Under the pieces are notes generated by a model that was not told the DNA's origin, ran no database searches, and saw only the letters and a list, made by a program, of their open reading frames with translations. A stretch of 64,000 nt of DNA from Rhizobium sp. BK313 (GTDB lineage: Bacteria > Pseudomonadota > Alphaproteobacteria > Rhizobiales > Rhizobiaceae), in the NCBI RefSeq assembly GCF_014193655.1, contig NZ_JACHZQ010000001.1, positions 1,054,001-1,118,000 of the forward strand. The letters run 5' to 3'. This document shows, piece by piece, positions 55,141 to 63,108 of the stretch. Position 1 is the first letter of the stretch. Every line of letters starts with the position of its first letter. Made by a program: the position numbers and the translations under genes.

Positions 55141-56044
55141 GGATGACCTCCGAGTGCTTCTGGAGCCGTCTGCCATAGGCCTGGCTCGTTCGGTCGAAGA
55201 TAATGGCAATCGCCACCAGGGCGAAGCCGTTGAGGAAGCCGACGGTGAAGAACTGGTTGTTGATGGCCTGCAGCGTGTTCTTGCCAAGTCCGCCGACGCC
55301 GACCATCGAGGCGACAACGACCATGGCGAGCGACATCATGATGGTCTGGTTGATGCCGGCCATGATGGTAGGCAAGGCGAGCGGAATCTGCACGTTGAAC
55401 AGTTTCTGCCGGTGCGACGAGCCGAAGGCGTCGGCTGCCTCCAGCACTTCCTTGTCGACGAGGCGGATGCCGAGATTGGTCAGTCGGATCATCGGCGGAA
55501 CGGCGTAGATGACCACGGCGATCAGGCCGGGGACTTTACCGATGCCGAAAATCACGACGACGGGGATAAGATAGACGAAGCTCGGCATCGTCTGCATCAC
55601 GTCGAGGGTTGGGTTTATGATCGATTGCAGCCGGTCGGAACGGGCCATCAATATGCCGATTGGCAGGCCGATGACGATGGCGATGAGCGTGCAGACGGTT
55701 ACCATGGCAAGCGTCACCATCGTGTCGCCCCACAGGCCGCAGACGCCGATTAGGATCATGGAAATGGCGGTGCCGGCGACGATCTTGAGATTGCGGCTGG
55801 CGGCATAGACGACGGCCATCATGACGAGGAGTACGACGAACCAGGGCGTATTGGTGAAAAGCCATTCCAGGTAGTTGAGGAACCATTGCAGCGGCTGAAC
55901 GACTGCGTCGATGACGTTTCCATAGGCGCGTACCATGCCCCTGAAGCCGTCGTCGATGTTCTTGCGCGCGGCGCGAATGAGAGTGTCGTCGATCGCCGGG
56001 AAATTACATAGAACATCCGGCAAAAAACTGCATTGAATAGCCAT
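55133..56044 (-). CDS. proW: Quaternary-amine ABC transporter, permease subunit
   Basis: A 303-residue ProW-type permease with about six membrane helices (WFVVLLVMMAVVYAASR, LIAIVIGLPIGILMA, FVYLIPVVVIFGIG and others) and the binding-protein-dependent transport EAA motif region (DAFGSSHRQKLFNVQIPLALPTIMAG). It forms the inner-membrane channel of the transporter and is followed, with an eight-base overlap, by the ATPase gene. Confidence 0.92.
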   Translation of the reverse strand: MAIQCSFLPDVLCNFPAIDDTLIRAARKNIDDGFRGMVRAYGNVIDAVVQPLQWFLNYLEWLFTNTPWFVVLLVMMAVVYAASRNLKIVAGTAISMILIGVCGLWGDTMVTLAMVTVCTLIAIVIGLPIGILMARSDRLQSIINPTLDVMQTMPSFVYLIPVVVIFGIGKVPGLIAVVIYAVPPMIRLTNLGIRLVDKEVLEAADAFGSSHRQKLFNVQIPLALPTIMAGINQTIMMSLAMVVVASMVGVGGLGKNTLQAINNQFFTVGFLNGFALVAIAIIFDRTSQAYGRRLQKHSEVIHG

Positions 56045-56244
56045 GAACTTCCCCTTCTTGTCCGGTTCTTGCCCAGCCCATGCGTGTGGCTTTCACGCGC
56101 GGACGGTATGGCAGCGCTGCGACCGGTTCTTCAGGCTGCTTCTTCCTTATTACACCATTCGCAGGCACCATTCTGCACTTGTTGCGACCTGTGGCCGCGC
56201 CGGTCTGTCGGTATGAGCGTCACCGCAGCCGCTGCGAATGTGGA

Positions 56245-56275
56245 ACTGGCGACCGGCAGAATGCCAGCCGCCAGT
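56245..56275 (-). promoter_or_regulatory. Intercistronic stem-loop between substrate-binding and permease genes
   Basis: Stem ACTGGCG/CGCCAGT, with an inner GGC/GCC pairing, in the 245-bp gap between the two genes. Such hairpins after a binding-protein gene commonly protect its mRNA and partially terminate, giving more binding protein than permease. Confidence 0.5.
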
Positions 56276-56289
56276 CCTGACGTCTCATG

Positions 56290-57288
56290 TCAAAGCGAAG
56301 CCTTGACCTTGGTAGCTACGTCCGGAGAAACCCACTTGGTCCACATGTCGGGATAGGTCTTCAGGAAGTATTTTGCACCGTCTTCGTTCGTGCCCTGATT
56401 GTCCGTCATCCAGGCCAGAACCTTGCCGACTGTGCCGTTGTCCCATTTGCGGGTCTTGACGTAATCCATGGCAATGCCAGCCTTGGAGGCAAAGGCCTTG
56501 GTCACGACAGTGTAGACGTCGGAAACCGGATAGGAATTGACCTTCGGATTGGCGCAATCCTGGATGGCCGTGCAAGCGTCCCATTCCTTCTTGTCGTGCG
56601 GGACGTTGAAGCTCAGACGTACCATGTCGTATTTGCCGAGGATCGCGGTCGGAGCCCAGTAGTAGCCGAGCCAGCCGGTCTTCTTTTCGAAGGCGTTAGC
56701 GATCGAGCCGTCAAGGCCGGCGGCCGAACCGGTGTCCACTAGCGTGAAGCCGAGCTTTTCGGCGCCAAGCGCCTTATAGAGATTGGCCGTAGAAATCTGG
56801 CAGTTCCAGCCCGACGGGCAATTGTAGACGGCGGCCTTCGAGGAATCTTCCGGGGCGGGGAAGAGCTCCGGATGCTTCAACGCGTCCTGGACGGTCTTGA
56901 TGTCCGGATGAGCATCGGCGAGGAACTTCGGAATCCACCAGCCTTCGACACCACCGTCGCTGAGAAGCGGCGCGGCCTCGATCAGGCGGCCTTCGGAAAC
57001 GGCCTTGTCGAGCGCGGTGCGCACGGCATTGACCCAGAGTTCGGGCGCGACGTCAGGCTCGCCCTTTTCGTCCATAGAGGTGAAGGTCGGCTGCGTGTCG
57101 CCGGTAACGAGCGTGACGTTGCAGCCATAACCGTTCTGCAGGATGATCTTGTCGACCTGCGCGGCGACGCCAGCCGAGGCCCAGTTCATTTCGGCGATCG
57201 ACACGTCACCGCATTCTGCAGCCTGTGCCGAGCCAGCCAAGGCATAGGCACCGAGTGCGAAGATGGCGGAAGCGATGAGCTTCTTCAT
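56290..57288 (-). CDS. proX: Quaternary-amine ABC transporter, periplasmic substrate-binding protein
   Basis: A 332-residue OpuAC-type binding protein. Signal peptide MKKLIASAIFALGAYALAGSAQA, then AECGDVSIAEMNWASAGVAAQV. It has many Trp residues (WVNAVRTALDKAV, GGVEGWWIPKFL, TGWLGYYWAPTAILG, DMWTKWVSPD), fitting an aromatic box for a quaternary ammonium. It differs from rhizobial ChoX in its N-terminal half, so glycine/proline betaine is more likely than choline. First gene of the operon. Confidence 0.9.
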   Translation of the reverse strand: MKKLIASAIFALGAYALAGSAQAAECGDVSIAEMNWASAGVAAQVDKIILQNGYGCNVTLVTGDTQPTFTSMDEKGEPDVAPELWVNAVRTALDKAVSEGRLIEAAPLLSDGGVEGWWIPKFLADAHPDIKTVQDALKHPELFPAPEDSSKAAVYNCPSGWNCQISTANLYKALGAEKLGFTLVDTGSAAGLDGSIANAFEKKTGWLGYYWAPTAILGKYDMVRLSFNVPHDKKEWDACTAIQDCANPKVNSYPVSDVYTVVTKAFASKAGIAMDYVKTRKWDNGTVGKVLAWMTDNQGTNEDGAKYFLKTYPDMWTKWVSPDVATKVKASL

Positions 57289-57789
57289 TGGATAATGTCT
57301 CCCAGTTTCTCGTTAAGTTATGGGAATCGACTCCAGGCAGACATGATGCCCGCCGATCCCCCCGTCAGCGTGGTCAAACCACAACCGTTCACCCGCCGCT
57401 GACGACGTCTGCCCGGTCCTCTGTCCTGCTGTCGTGCGTTTGCTCTTTGTGCGGCTACGGAACCCTGTCACAGCCGTGCTCTTTTTACATCGACGGCATG
57501 CAGCCTAAGGATTTGAGTGAAGAAATCAACCTGTTGTCGGCTGAACGGACTTACCACGCCTTGTCGAAAAGCTTATATAAGCGCTTGAATTAGCCTATTT
57601 TCTGCTATTCGTGGCTGTAAAATGGGCATGGAAGCTGCGGGTCATGCTCTCCGAGTGAGTGGAGATTAATGATTGCTAAAATATCGCGTCCGGCAAAGAC
57701 TTTTTTTATTCCATTCGCGTCGTTTTCATCCTCGTGAGAAAAACCAGAAAATTTTCGAAAAATTTTCGGATTCATCCTTATTTAAGCTC
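57289..57789. other. Upstream region of the ABC transporter operon, no gene recognised
   Basis: About 500 bases. It contains the promoter of the substrate-binding gene and an AT-rich tract (about 57660-57790). Small frames with weak coding character exist (one ending at 57593) but have no recognisable domain. Confidence 0.4.
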
Positions 57790-57965
57790 TTAATAACCCT
57801 CCGGTAACGATGTCCGGCTATCAATCAGGGCGTGGCGGGCATACCGCTGCCTCTCCGGGTCAGGTTGTGCGTACCGGAGAAAGCGAGCCTTGCAGTGTGA
57901 GATGCAAGCGAGCCGGCGTTTTTTTGGCAAACCGCGTTGATCCTCGGATCGCGCGGTTTTCGCGT
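57790..57965 (+). ncRNA. Candidate intergenic small RNA
   Basis: About 175 bases with no protein-coding character that end in a perfect intrinsic terminator (57929-57960). No gene of the plus strand precedes it, so the terminator must end a separate short transcript. The body contains possible pairings (CTCCGGGT... TACCGGAG; TTGCA/TGCAA). The 5' end is a guess; no family recognised. Confidence 0.45.
57929..57960 (+). terminator. Intrinsic terminator in intergenic region
   Basis: AAACCGCG-TT-GATCC-TC-GGATC-G-CGCGGTTT, a stem of 8 + 5 base pairs with a short loop, followed by TTTTCGCGTTTTA. Strong rho-independent terminator on the plus strand. Confidence 0.7.
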
Positions 57966-58069
57966 TTTAGGGCTTGCTCTAACGGTCTCATGGAGAATCG
58001 ATATAAGATATCGCTAAAATTCACGCGAGGCGCGCTGTTTGCCTGCATCTGAATGACGGGAAACAGCAA

Positions 58070-58097
58070 AGCCGCCGATGCGGTCGCATTGGCGGCT
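58070..58097 (-). terminator. Stem-loop after the 47-residue protein gene
   Basis: AGCCGCCGATGCG and CGCATTGGCGGCT form a 13-bp stem (12 matched) with a two-base core loop (effective loop larger). Located 35 bases after the small minus-strand gene, followed on that strand by TTTGCTGTTT. Probable terminator. Confidence 0.6.
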
Positions 58098-58130
58098 GGT
58101 TGTGCGATGGGCTGAAGGCTTGACGGCCAA

Positions 58131-58274
58131 TCAACCGGCGCTATAGGTGCGGATCAAGCCGATCAGGCCGAAGCGGGTATCGAGCTGCTGCAGGCGGTTG
58201 TCGGGGCGACGCGACGGCAGTTTCGAATTCCAGGCGATCTGGATGGAATTCTTGTTGTTGAAGATGAAGAGCAT
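58131..58274 (-). CDS. Small 47-residue protein
   Basis: MLFIFNNKNSIQIAWNSKLP ... GLIGLIRTYSAG. The ATG at 58274 follows GAGG at nine bases, codon use is good, and a stem-loop follows the stop. Mixed polar/hydrophobic, no signal peptide or cysteine. Unrecognised; too short for most automatic callers. It is divergent from cobQ (236 bases apart). Confidence 0.5.
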   Translation of the reverse strand: MLFIFNNKNSIQIAWNSKLPSRRPDNRLQQLDTRFGLIGLIRTYSAG

Positions 58275-58510
58275 CGGGGTATCCTCTGGGCCGGATCGAC
58301 CGGCTTTCGTTGTTTGATTTGGCAGTGGAGATAATCCTCTTCAGCACGGTGAACAATGGATGAAATCGTCATCCGATGTCGCAAACAGAGCGTATATCGA
58401 AGTGGTGCGTTTTTGCCTCGGATATCCGGTTTTTTGCCGTTAATTGTCGCGGCGAAATCAAGGCAAAATCCAGTATTTCCAGCGGTAGTGCCATATCGGA
58501 GCGATGAGGG

Positions 58511-59965
58511 ATGACGAAGGCGATCATGCTGCAGGGGACCGGCTCTGATGTCGGAAAAACGGTATTGGTGGCTGGGCTTTGCCGCCTGTTCGCCAATAGG
58601 GGCGTTCGAGTGCGCCCATTCAAGCCGCAGAACATGTCTAACAATGCAGCGGTCGCCGAGGACGGTGGCGAGATCGGCCGGGCGCAGTGGCTGCAATCGC
58701 TTGCCGCGCGCGTGCCGTCATCGGTGCACATGAACCCGGTGCTGCTGAAGCCGCAGTCGGAGACCGGCAGCCAGATTATCGTGCACGGCAAGGTCTGGGG
58801 GCAGGCAAAGGGCAGGGACTATCAGGCGCTGAAGCCGCAACTGCTCGGCGCCGTCCTGCAAAGCTTTGCGACCATGCGCGCCGGAACCGATCTGGTGATC
58901 GTCGAGGGCGCCGGTTCGCCGGCCGAGATCAACCTCAGACAGGGCGATATCGCCAATATGGGGTTTGCGACCCGTGCCAATGTCCCGGTGGTGCTGGTCG
59001 GCGATATCGACCGCGGCGGCGTGATCGCTTCGCTGGTCGGCACGCATCATATCCTGCCGGATCAAGACCGGCGGATGATCCGTGGCTACCTGATCAACAA
59101 GTTCCGCGGTGATATCTCGCTATTCGGCGAAGGCGTCGATGCCATCGGGGGTTTCACTGGCTGGCCATGCTATGGCGTCGTACCCTGGTTGAAGGCGGCA
59201 AGCCGCTTGCCGGCCGAGGATTCGGTGGTGCTGGAGCGGCTGGCGCGGGGCTCGGACGGCGCGTTGAAGATCGCCGTGCCCGTCCTGCCGCGCATCGCCA
59301 ATTTCGACGATTTCGATCCGCTTCGCGCCGAGCCGGATGTCGATCTCGTCTTCGTTCGTGCCGGCGAGCGGTTGCCCGCGGATGCGGGGCTCGTGGTCCT
59401 GCCGGGCTCGAAGTCGACCATCGGCGATCTCCTGGATCTGCGGGCGCAAGGATGGGATCAGGATATAGTGGCTCACGCCCGCCGCGGCGGGCGTGTCATC
59501 GGTATTTGTGGTGGCTACCAGATGCTCGGCCGCATGGTGCATGATCCGCACGGTATCGAGGGATCAGTAACAGAGACGCCAGGGCTCGGCTTGCTCGATG
59601 TCGAAACCGAGATGGCGCCGGAAAAGACTCTACGCAACAGCGTGGCTTTTTCCAGGGAGTACGATGCGCCGCTTTCGGGCTATGAAATCCATCTCGGTGT
59701 GACGCAAGGCGTCGACTGCGATCGGCCCTCGACCATGATCGACGGCCGGCCGGATGGCGCGCGCTCCGGCGATGGCCTGATCATGGGCACCTACCTGCAC
59801 GGGCTTTTCACCAGCGATGCCTACCGGGCAAAGCTGCTGGCTAGTTTCGGTTTGACCGGCGAGCGTGTGGATTATCGTGCCGGTGTCGAGGTCGCTCTGG
59901 ACGAGATTGCGGCGGAGCTGGAAGCGGTGCTCGATCCGGCCTGGCTCGACAGCCTGGTGCACTAG
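58511..59965 (+). CDS. cobQ: Cobyric acid synthase
   Basis: A 484-residue glutamine-dependent amidotransferase of cobalamin synthesis that amidates adenosyl-cobyrinic acid a,c-diamide at b, d, e and g. N-terminal P-loop-like GTGSDVGKTVLVAGL, MSNNAAVAEDGGEIGRAQW, VIVEGAGSPAEINL, and the GATase_3 domain with nucleophile Cys in GICGGYQMLGR and the His in GTYLHGLF. Start 58511 has GGAG nine bases upstream. No riboswitch was seen before it. Confidence 0.95.
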   Translation: MTKAIMLQGTGSDVGKTVLVAGLCRLFANRGVRVRPFKPQNMSNNAAVAEDGGEIGRAQWLQSLAARVPSSVHMNPVLLKPQSETGSQIIVHGKVWGQAKGRDYQALKPQLLGAVLQSFATMRAGTDLVIVEGAGSPAEINLRQGDIANMGFATRANVPVVLVGDIDRGGVIASLVGTHHILPDQDRRMIRGYLINKFRGDISLFGEGVDAIGGFTGWPCYGVVPWLKAASRLPAEDSVVLERLARGSDGALKIAVPVLPRIANFDDFDPLRAEPDVDLVFVRAGERLPADAGLVVLPGSKSTIGDLLDLRAQGWDQDIVAHARRGGRVIGICGGYQMLGRMVHDPHGIEGSVTETPGLGLLDVETEMAPEKTLRNSVAFSREYDAPLSGYEIHLGVTQGVDCDRPSTMIDGRPDGARSGDGLIMGTYLHGLFTSDAYRAKLLASFGLTGERVDYRAGVEVALDEIAAELEAVLDPAWLDSLVH

Positions 59966-59967
59966 AT

Positions 59968-59998
59968 CGGTTCAGCTTTTCATGGAATCGCAGAACCG
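59968..59998 (+). terminator. Possible terminator after cobQ
   Basis: CGGTTC ... GAACCG stem (6 bp, 19-base loop) followed by CTCTTTTTGTTCTTT, three bases after the cobQ stop. Weak stem, good T-tract. Confidence 0.45.
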
Positions 59999-60059
59999 CT
60001 CTTTTTGTTCTTTCGAAATTCCGGACGGAAAACCGCTTCGCACTTTTCCTGGAATTACA

Positions 60060-61856
60060 CTAAATCTCGCCCGAAACCTCGCGGCGTCGGCGGTCGAGTT
60101 CTTCGCTGTAGCGACGCAGCGTATAGCTTTCAGTGAGCAGGCCGATCACCTTGCGCTCGATCAGGTCGTTGATCACCACCAAAGCTTCGCTTTCGGTCTG
60201 GTCGAACAGGGCTGCCGCCTGCTTGGCATTCATTTGCGGCTGCAGAAAGTCGTTGCGATGACGGATGAAATCGGCAAGGCCGTGTTCTTGGTCGTCCTTC
60301 TCGACCGGGCTCGCATAAATGTCCGGCATCAGTACCATGCCGGCATATTTCTCGTCCTTGTCGATAAGAATGACGCGCTGGGCCGAGCCGATCGGAAAAC
60401 GGTGGCGAAACTCCTCGATGCTCATGTCGACATCAGCCGTGTGCACATCCGGACGCATCATGCGGGCGACCGTCAGGTTGCGGATCCAGCCGACGTCGTG
60501 GGCGCTGCGGATGCTTTCCCCGCGCAGATGGAAGCGCCAGGTGGCGAACGAATAGCCGAAGGTGGTGCGTACCACCAGCGATGAGGTGATCACGGCGGCG
60601 AGCACCAGCGCGGTGATCGGAAAATCGCCGGTGATTTCGAGCGCGAGGAAGGTCATGGTCAGCGGCCCGCCGATGATGGCGACGGCAAGCGAGCTCATGC
60701 CGACGACGGCATAGACAGCCGGCGTCAGCGTGGCATGATCGAAATAGGGGCCGCAATAAGCGAAGATCTTGCCGAGCAGTGCGCCCATGAACAACGACGC
60801 AAAAAACAATCCACCCCTGAAGCCGGAACCGATCGATACGGCAGATGCCAGCGATTTCAGAATGAAGATTCCGGCCAGTGCGCCCAGGGTCACATTTGTC
60901 GACAGGTTGAGATGCAGTGCGCCGTGGCCCGCCGACAGAACCTGCGGCGAGATTAGCGCCAACAGGCCGACAACGAGGCCGCCGAGAGCGGGGCGAAGGG
61001 GCGGCGCGATGGAGCTCTTGCGCGCGAACTCTTCGACCCAGGCGACGCCTTGCATGATCAGGATGCCTATACCGGCGCAGAAAGCACCAAGCAGGACAGC
61101 CGGAAGATAGTCAGCGGGGACGATCTCGCCGAAATGATCGATGTCGATGGCGAAGTCGTCACCGGCGAGCAATCTTGCGATCATAGTCGATATCAGCGCC
61201 GAGACGACGACAGGTGTCAGCGTGAGGATGGAATAACTGCCGATGATCAGCTCGAAGGCATAGAAGGCGCCGGTCAGCGGCGCATTGAACGCCGCGGCAA
61301 TGGCGCCGGCAGCGCCGCAGCCGACGAGCATGCGCAAGTCCGCGCGGCGCATCTGCATCTTATGGCCGAATTTCGACGCAATGCCGGCGGCAAGCTGTGT
61401 GTAACCCGCTTCAAGCCCGACCGAGGCGCCGAAACCGTTCGAGATCAGGTTCTGCACCGCGACGAGGATACTGTCGGTGAGCGACATACGGCCGCCGTGC
61501 AGCGCATTGGCTTCAATCGGGTCGACCATCGGCTTCTTGCGCGTGCGCGACAATACATAGAGCAGGATGCCAAGGATGATGCCGCCGGCTACGGGCGCGA
61601 TCAGCAGTACCGACTTGTCGGGTATCGCCACCGCTGCCGAACTAAGGCGCTCGTAGTCGGTTATGCCATAGATGACGCTGTGAAGCTTGCGTGAAATGAA
61701 GCTCATCGCTGTTACGGCGCAACCGGAGGCTATGCCCACCAGAGCGCCGGCGAAAACAAGTCCCAATTCGCCACGACGCAGCAATGCCCTGAACCGACCG
61801 AGATCGAATAGGGCGGAGAAGACGCCGAGGCGGCGCGGTTGGAATTTCTGCAACAT
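60060..61856 (-). CDS. ClC-type chloride channel/transporter with C-terminal CBS domains
   Basis: A 598-residue CLC membrane protein: about ten hydrophobic segments, ion-path motifs GLEAGYTQL (position of the gating glutamate, in the usual GxEGP place), GSGFRGGLFFASLFMGALLG, and MSSLAVAIIGGPLTMTFLALE. The C-terminal ~120 residues contain a CBS-type pair (RVILIDKDEKYAGMVLMPDI, EALVVINDLIERKVIGLLTE). It exchanges or conducts chloride. Convergent with cobQ; the riboswitch lies 200 bases beyond its start. Confidence 0.92.
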   Translation of the reverse strand: MLQKFQPRRLGVFSALFDLGRFRALLRRGELGLVFAGALVGIASGCAVTAMSFISRKLHSVIYGITDYERLSSAAVAIPDKSVLLIAPVAGGIILGILLYVLSRTRKKPMVDPIEANALHGGRMSLTDSILVAVQNLISNGFGASVGLEAGYTQLAAGIASKFGHKMQMRRADLRMLVGCGAAGAIAAAFNAPLTGAFYAFELIIGSYSILTLTPVVVSALISTMIARLLAGDDFAIDIDHFGEIVPADYLPAVLLGAFCAGIGILIMQGVAWVEEFARKSSIAPPLRPALGGLVVGLLALISPQVLSAGHGALHLNLSTNVTLGALAGIFILKSLASAVSIGSGFRGGLFFASLFMGALLGKIFAYCGPYFDHATLTPAVYAVVGMSSLAVAIIGGPLTMTFLALEITGDFPITALVLAAVITSSLVVRTTFGYSFATWRFHLRGESIRSAHDVGWIRNLTVARMMRPDVHTADVDMSIEEFRHRFPIGSAQRVILIDKDEKYAGMVLMPDIYASPVEKDDQEHGLADFIRHRNDFLQPQMNAKQAAALFDQTESEALVVINDLIERKVIGLLTESYTLRRYSEELDRRRREVSGEI

Positions 61857-62053
61857 GGGGAACAGACGATAGTTTTGTGCTCAGAGGGATACGCTTAGCT
61901 TCTATAAACTCCTAACATCAAAGAAATGCGGCAAAAAGACCGGCGGACGCCGTGACTTTTATGCCTATTTCGCCGTTGGGACAGCCAATGTCGTATCCGC
62001 TGCCTTGATTGACTTGCAGGGGCCGAAAGCCTAATCATTGCGGCATAACGAAT
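61857..62053. other. Intergenic promoter region for ClC gene and B12 riboswitch transcript
   Basis: About 200 bases upstream of both divergent transcripts; no gene or hairpin recognised. Confidence 0.4.
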
Positions 62054-62416
62054 GGTTCCCGAGCGGCGATCTGCCGCATGGGATGAAAAGGGAATGTGAA
62101 GGAGCGGACCCAACTCGGGCGTTCTCATCACAGCCGACCCCGCGACTGTAGAGCGGTCAGGGTCTTCCATCCGGTCTGAGGGTATTTCGCTGATGGTCCG
62201 CGTGGTGCGGGCGGGCGAAAGCAACTTCGGGACGGAAAAGCCACTGGCGTGGCATCGTGATCAACCAAGGCTGGACGCCTCTAGTTCTACGAATCGTCCG
62301 CTTTTTCATGATGCTAGCCGGGAAGGCGAGGGAGATCCGCTGGTGCAGGATCGGGGGTGACCGATTTCGGTCCGCCCCCGCTTGCTGCGCCTCATCCGCG
62401 AGCCAGGAGACCTGCC
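62054..62416 (+). promoter_or_regulatory. Cobalamin riboswitch (long variant)
   Basis: Conserved elements in order: GGTTCCC (62054), AAAAGGGAAT with following TG, the B12 box core GCCGACCCCGCGACTGTAG, AAGCCACTG, GCCGGGAAGGC and the closing GAGCCAGGAGACCTGCC (62400-62416). The regions between the CGACTGTA and GCCACTG blocks, and between GCCACTG and GGGAAGGC, are expanded, giving about 360 bases against the usual ~200. It most likely represses cobU-cobW when cobalamin is sufficient. Confidence 0.85.
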
Positions 62417-62479
62417 ATGCGTGCCGGGTACAAGGCCCACCCCAGGGACGGATGTCCCGCTGCCAGCACGGAGGTTGTC

Positions 62480-62572
62480 ATGGCGCGAAATGAGTTTTTG
62501 GCGTGCAAGCGCCTGCTTTTCGGTTTCAGCACGCGTCGTGCCGACCTTCGCCCTCGTGTGGGGCGGAGATAG
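62480..62572 (+). CDS. Possible 30-residue leader/small protein before cobU
   Basis: ATG at 62480 with a perfect GGAGG five bases before it; the frame (MARNEFLACKRLLFGFSTRR ...) ends three bases before the cobU ATG. Could be a coupled leader or chance; Cys/Arg-rich, no family. Confidence 0.35.
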   Translation: MARNEFLACKRLLFGFSTRRADLRPRVGRR

Positions 62573-62575
62573 CTG

Positions 62576-63103
62576 ATGCCGTCCTCACTGTCCCGTGCCG
62601 TCCTTGTTCTCGGCGGCGCACGCTCCGGCAAATCCCGATTCGCCGAATCGCTGATCTCGGACACGGGTCTCGACCGTCACTATGTGGCGACAGGGCAAGC
62701 CTGGGACGAGGAAATGCGCGATCGTATTGCCCAGCATCGCGCCGAGCGGGGTGATTTCCTCTGGACGACGCATGAGGAGCCGTTCGATCTGACGGCCCGG
62801 CTGGCGGCGATCGACGGAGAGGGCCGCGCTGTTCTCGTTGATTGCCTGACGCTTTGGGTCACCAATCTGATGATGGCGGAGCGCAACATCGCGGCGGAAT
62901 TTTCCGCTCTCACCGAATTTCTACCACAGGCAAAGTCGCGTCTTGTCCTCGTTTCCAACGAGGTCGGGCTTGGCATCGTGCCTGAAAACCGTATGGCGCG
63001 CGAGTTCCGCGATCATGCCGGCCGGTTGCACCAGATGATCGCGGCGGCGAGCGCCGAAGTCTATTTTATCGCGGCGGGGCTGCCGCTGAAAATGAAGGGT
63101 TGA
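62576..63103 (+). CDS. cobU: Adenosylcobinamide kinase / adenosylcobinamide-phosphate guanylyltransferase
   Basis: A 175-residue bifunctional enzyme (rhizobial CobP): kinase P-loop [17 protein letters not shown], the AQHRAERG segment with the guanylylated His, [14 protein letters not shown] and [14 protein letters not shown] with the closing Gly-rich end. Adds phosphate then GMP to adenosylcobinamide in cobalamin synthesis. It lies under the riboswitch and is followed after five bases by cobW. Confidence 0.95.
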   Translation: MPSSLSRAVLVLGGARSGKSRFAESLISDTGLDRHYVATGQAWDEEMRDRIAQHRAERGDFLWTTHEEPFDLTARLAAIDGEGRAVLVDCLTLWVTNLMMAERNIAAEFSALTEFLPQAKSRLVLVSNEVGLGIVPENRMAREFRDHAGRLHQMIAAASAEVYFIAAGLPLKMKG

Positions 63104-63108
63104 TCCGC

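Noticed and set aside
54013..55146. Plus-strand frame of 377 codons opposite the transporter ATPase
   Set aside because: Shadow of proV, which has full Walker and signature motifs.
57489..57593. Small plus-strand frame (about 31-34 codons) upstream of the transporter operon
   Set aside because: Too short, no clear ribosome site, no recognised similarity.
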